From positions 284,569-348,568 of the forward strand of contig CAJTIM010000001.1 of assembly GCA_910576325.1 (NCBI GenBank): DNA of 64,000 bases, given 5' to 3'. The notes under the pieces were generated by a model. It was not told where the DNA came from. It was given only the letters and a program-made list of their open reading frames with translations, and did not search any database. The DNA is from Clostridia bacterium. Lineage in GTDB: Bacteria > Bacillota > Clostridia > Lachnospirales > Lachnospiraceae. The translations under genes and the position numbers were made by a program. The first letter of the stretch is position 1, and every line of letters starts with the position of its first letter. Shown here piece by piece: positions 62,544-64,000 of the stretch.

Positions 62544-63747
62544 GTATTTTATTTCAAAAATATTTTTAAGAAAAGCAGTACTCGGCATAAGCATGATTCT
62601 GTTGCTTTGCATGGCAAATCATATAACTTTTACTTCTTCTCGTTCGATTTTATCAACTTATCAAGGGTATCAAGAAACAAAATATATCAATCAAGAAGGA
62701 AACTACATCGCTAACTTAGATCCAGATAGTCATATGGATATGGGTCTAATTAACAAAAATGGAACACAAGCAGTATATAGCTATTTAAATAGTTATTATA
62801 ATTACGCTTTTTATGTGGATGGATTCATTGTATCTGTTCCTAATGTTGATGATATGGAAGTACACTTAAGCTATATGAATGAGGAGTATTACAAATTAAA
62901 ACAATTTGAACTTTTACAAGGAGTGGATTTAGGCTTTGACTACCAACTTGATGATGAAATACCTGTTTTAGTTGGGAAAGGATTAAGCAAGACATATCCT
63001 GTTGGGTCAACGATTAGAATTGAAGAATCTGCCATTGGGCTTCCGATAACGCTTAAAGTCAAAGGGGTTTTAGAAGAAAATGCTTATCATTCTAATTATT
63101 ATGCTCTCAATTCCAAGACATACTATAATTTTTCGATTTTCTTTCCTGTAAATAAGGATTTTATAAATCATGCGAATATAGACCTTCAATTGAATGGTCT
63201 CATGGATATAACAATCCTACAAACTTCAGAAGAGAGAGTCGCAGATTTAAGTGAGGTCTTGAAAGATAATTTGGGTTTAGACTTTAACTTTTTTAGCCAA
63301 AAGGAAAATTACGATTATTTTAATGAATACTATCTTCATTCATTAAAAATCATGGCGACAATAACCTTTGTTTTGCTTGCGGTTATAACTTGTATTTCTG
63401 TTTGGAACGCATTAGTCAGTGTTCGCTTAATGCTGAAAGACTTTACTATTAATTTATTGGTTGGATTAAGCTATTCAAAGCTAAGAAAAATATTTTATAT
63501 CTATTTTGGAATACTTTCCTTTATTAACCTTGCAGTTGTTTTCATATTCACCGCTTTTAACAGGTATGGCTGTTGGATAAGAAAAGACGCTACTTTTGTT
63601 ACTTACGGACTATTTGGGTTGATTGGAATGGACTGGCTGGCTTTATTGGTAGTGGTTCTTTTGGATATTATTATTGGAATAATGATTGTCGAAACTATGT
63701 TAAGGAAAATCAAAAGAATTCCAATTTCTTTGGGGGTATTACAATGA
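62530..63747 (+). CDS. FtsX-like ABC permease (membrane protein)
   Basis: A 405-residue protein with one N-terminal span (about 13-33), a large extracellular domain of ~230 residues, and three C-terminal spans (from about 275). This is the MacB/FtsX topology found in peptide-export and bacteriocin-resistance permeases. The C-terminal T-I-N-L-L-V-G-L-S-Y-S-K-L-R-K fits the FtsX coupling-helix region. It overlaps the four-span gene by 14 bases. Its ATPase should lie next, but that gene is broken (see 63744). The ATG at 62530 follows AGGTGCGAAAAT. Confidence 0.75.
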   Translation: MKVFKYFISKIFLRKAVLGISMILLLCMANHITFTSSRSILSTYQGYQETKYINQEGNYIANLDPDSHMDMGLINKNGTQAVYSYLNSYYNYAFYVDGFIVSVPNVDDMEVHLSYMNEEYYKLKQFELLQGVDLGFDYQLDDEIPVLVGKGLSKTYPVGSTIRIEESAIGLPITLKVKGVLEENAYHSNYYALNSKTYYNFSIFFPVNKDFINHANIDLQLNGLMDITILQTSEERVADLSEVLKDNLGLDFNFFSQKENYDYFNEYYLHSLKIMATITFVLLAVITCISVWNALVSVRLMLKDFTINLLVGLSYSKLRKIFYIYFGILSFINLAVVFIFTAFNRYGCWIRKDATFVTYGLFGLIGMDWLALLVVVLLDIIIGIMIVETMLRKIKRIPISLGVLQ

Positions 63748-63782
63748 CTAACTCAAACTTCCCACACCGATTGGTGTGCTGA
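63744..63782 (+). pseudogene. 5' stub of a gene cut by an insertion sequence
   Basis: An ATG at 63744 overlapping the permease stop opens only 12 codons (M-T-N-S-N-F-P) before a stop. The position matches the missing ATPase or next operon gene, and IS-type sequence begins at about 63760-63785. The identity of the interrupted gene cannot be told from this stub. Confidence 0.4.
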
Positions 63783-63885
63783 ACCTTGAAAAATCAATAC
63801 TTTAGTCCATAAAAAAGGCACAAACCTGCACTTGATGGTATAATTGAATTGCGAATAACAATCACACAGCAAGGAGATTTATGCC

Positions 63886-64000
63886 ATGTCAAGTATACCA
63901 TATAATGCTGAAAACGGAAATGAGATTTCTAGCTCTGTCACAAATTTTATGACCCAATTCCAAATCGGGAAACTTCTTTTCAAATGTAATGCCGGTAAAG
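63886..64000 (+). CDS. Transposase N-terminus (IS4-like), cut by the window edge
   Basis: ATG 63886 is open to the right edge: 38 complete codons of what looks like an IS4-type DDE transposase (S-V-T-N-F-M-T-Q-F-Q-I-G-K-L-L). The family is uncertain because the catalytic part is outside the window. Upstream, AAGGAG (63871-63876) provides a ribosome site and TATAAT at 63839-63844 a -10 element. A short palindrome CACACC-GATT-GGTGTG (about 63762-63777) lies near its likely left end. It has interrupted the sigma/permease operon. Confidence 0.55.
   Translation, partial: MSSIPYNAENGNEISSSVTNFMTQFQIGKLLFKCNAGK

Noticed and set aside
63573..63782. 69-codon frame at the end of the FtsX-like gene
   Set aside because: It is out of frame inside the permease gene and runs into the IS-like sequence; no ribosome site.

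Overview
The window looks like a chromosome segment of a Gram-positive, gut-type clostridium, most likely a Lachnospiraceae relative. The reasons are strong AGGAGG ribosome sites, TTGACA/TATAAT promoters with 17-18 base spacing, a DUF6465 Lys/Ala-rich protein, an AAA-ATPase-like/PD-(D/E)XK protein of a type common in that family, an IS1634-type element, and mid-range GC in housekeeping genes against AT-rich accessory patches. No tRNA, rRNA or CRISPR array was seen.

Layout. 1-700: end of an AT-rich accessory gene. 0.8-4.4 kb: a CapA-type protein, a response regulator/diguanylate cyclase, and tyrS. 4.4-9.4 kb: a sucrose locus (LacI repressor, PTS EIIBCA, sucrose-6-phosphate hydrolase) with two matching operators around a consensus promoter. 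9.4-12 kb: small genes and an ABC-type ATPase. 12-23.1 kb: five collinear genes (MoxR AAA+ ATPase, DUF5682, VWA, SWIM zinc finger, DUF4132) that match the content of the poorly understood E. coli yehI/yehL/yehM/yehP/yehQ region. 23.1-25.8 kb: rpsO-pnp with a long intergenic hairpin. 25.9-31.6 kb: an IS1634-type insertion next to an ABC sugar-transport operon that has lost its 5' part; what remains is an ATPase, a cupin, a DMT-type exporter and an archaeal-type triose-phosphate isomerase. 31.9-35.3 kb: gap-pgk-tpiA. 35.6-44.2 kb: an M24 peptidase, an oppBCDF-A oligopeptide transporter and a cyclophilin. 44.5-46.6 kb: a PdaA-like deacetylase and a ROK glucokinase. 47.2-56.8 kb: leuB-ilvD-ilvB, an L,D-transpeptidase, and serC-serA-DUF1015. 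57.2 kb to the end: a DUF6465 gene followed by mobile-element debris (internally deleted resolvase, truncated transposase-like gene, frameshifted tnpV tail), a PD-(D/E)XK ATPase, and an AT-rich sigma/anti-sigma/membrane-permease cluster cut by another insertion sequence at the right edge.

The most unusual signal is not a gene. Five unrelated genes (the sucrose PTS gene, the MoxR ATPase gene, oppA, ilvD and serC) share a nearly identical leader ending at the ribosome binding site: a 5-bp stem with a GCA loop, then an A/T-rich spacer and AGGAGG. The stem shows compensatory changes (ATCGC/GCGAT, GTCGC/GCGAC, GTTGC/GCAAC). At three loci it is preceded by all or part of a larger hairpin, and that whole unit is tandemly duplicated (173-base period) in front of the sucrose PTS gene. 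A second family, three tandem hairpins with covarying arms, sits before the ribosome binding site of oppD and ends in the same GGAATAGGAG context as the ilvD leader. These look like either a shared post-transcriptional control element or a repeat family that settles beside Shine-Dalgarno sequences.
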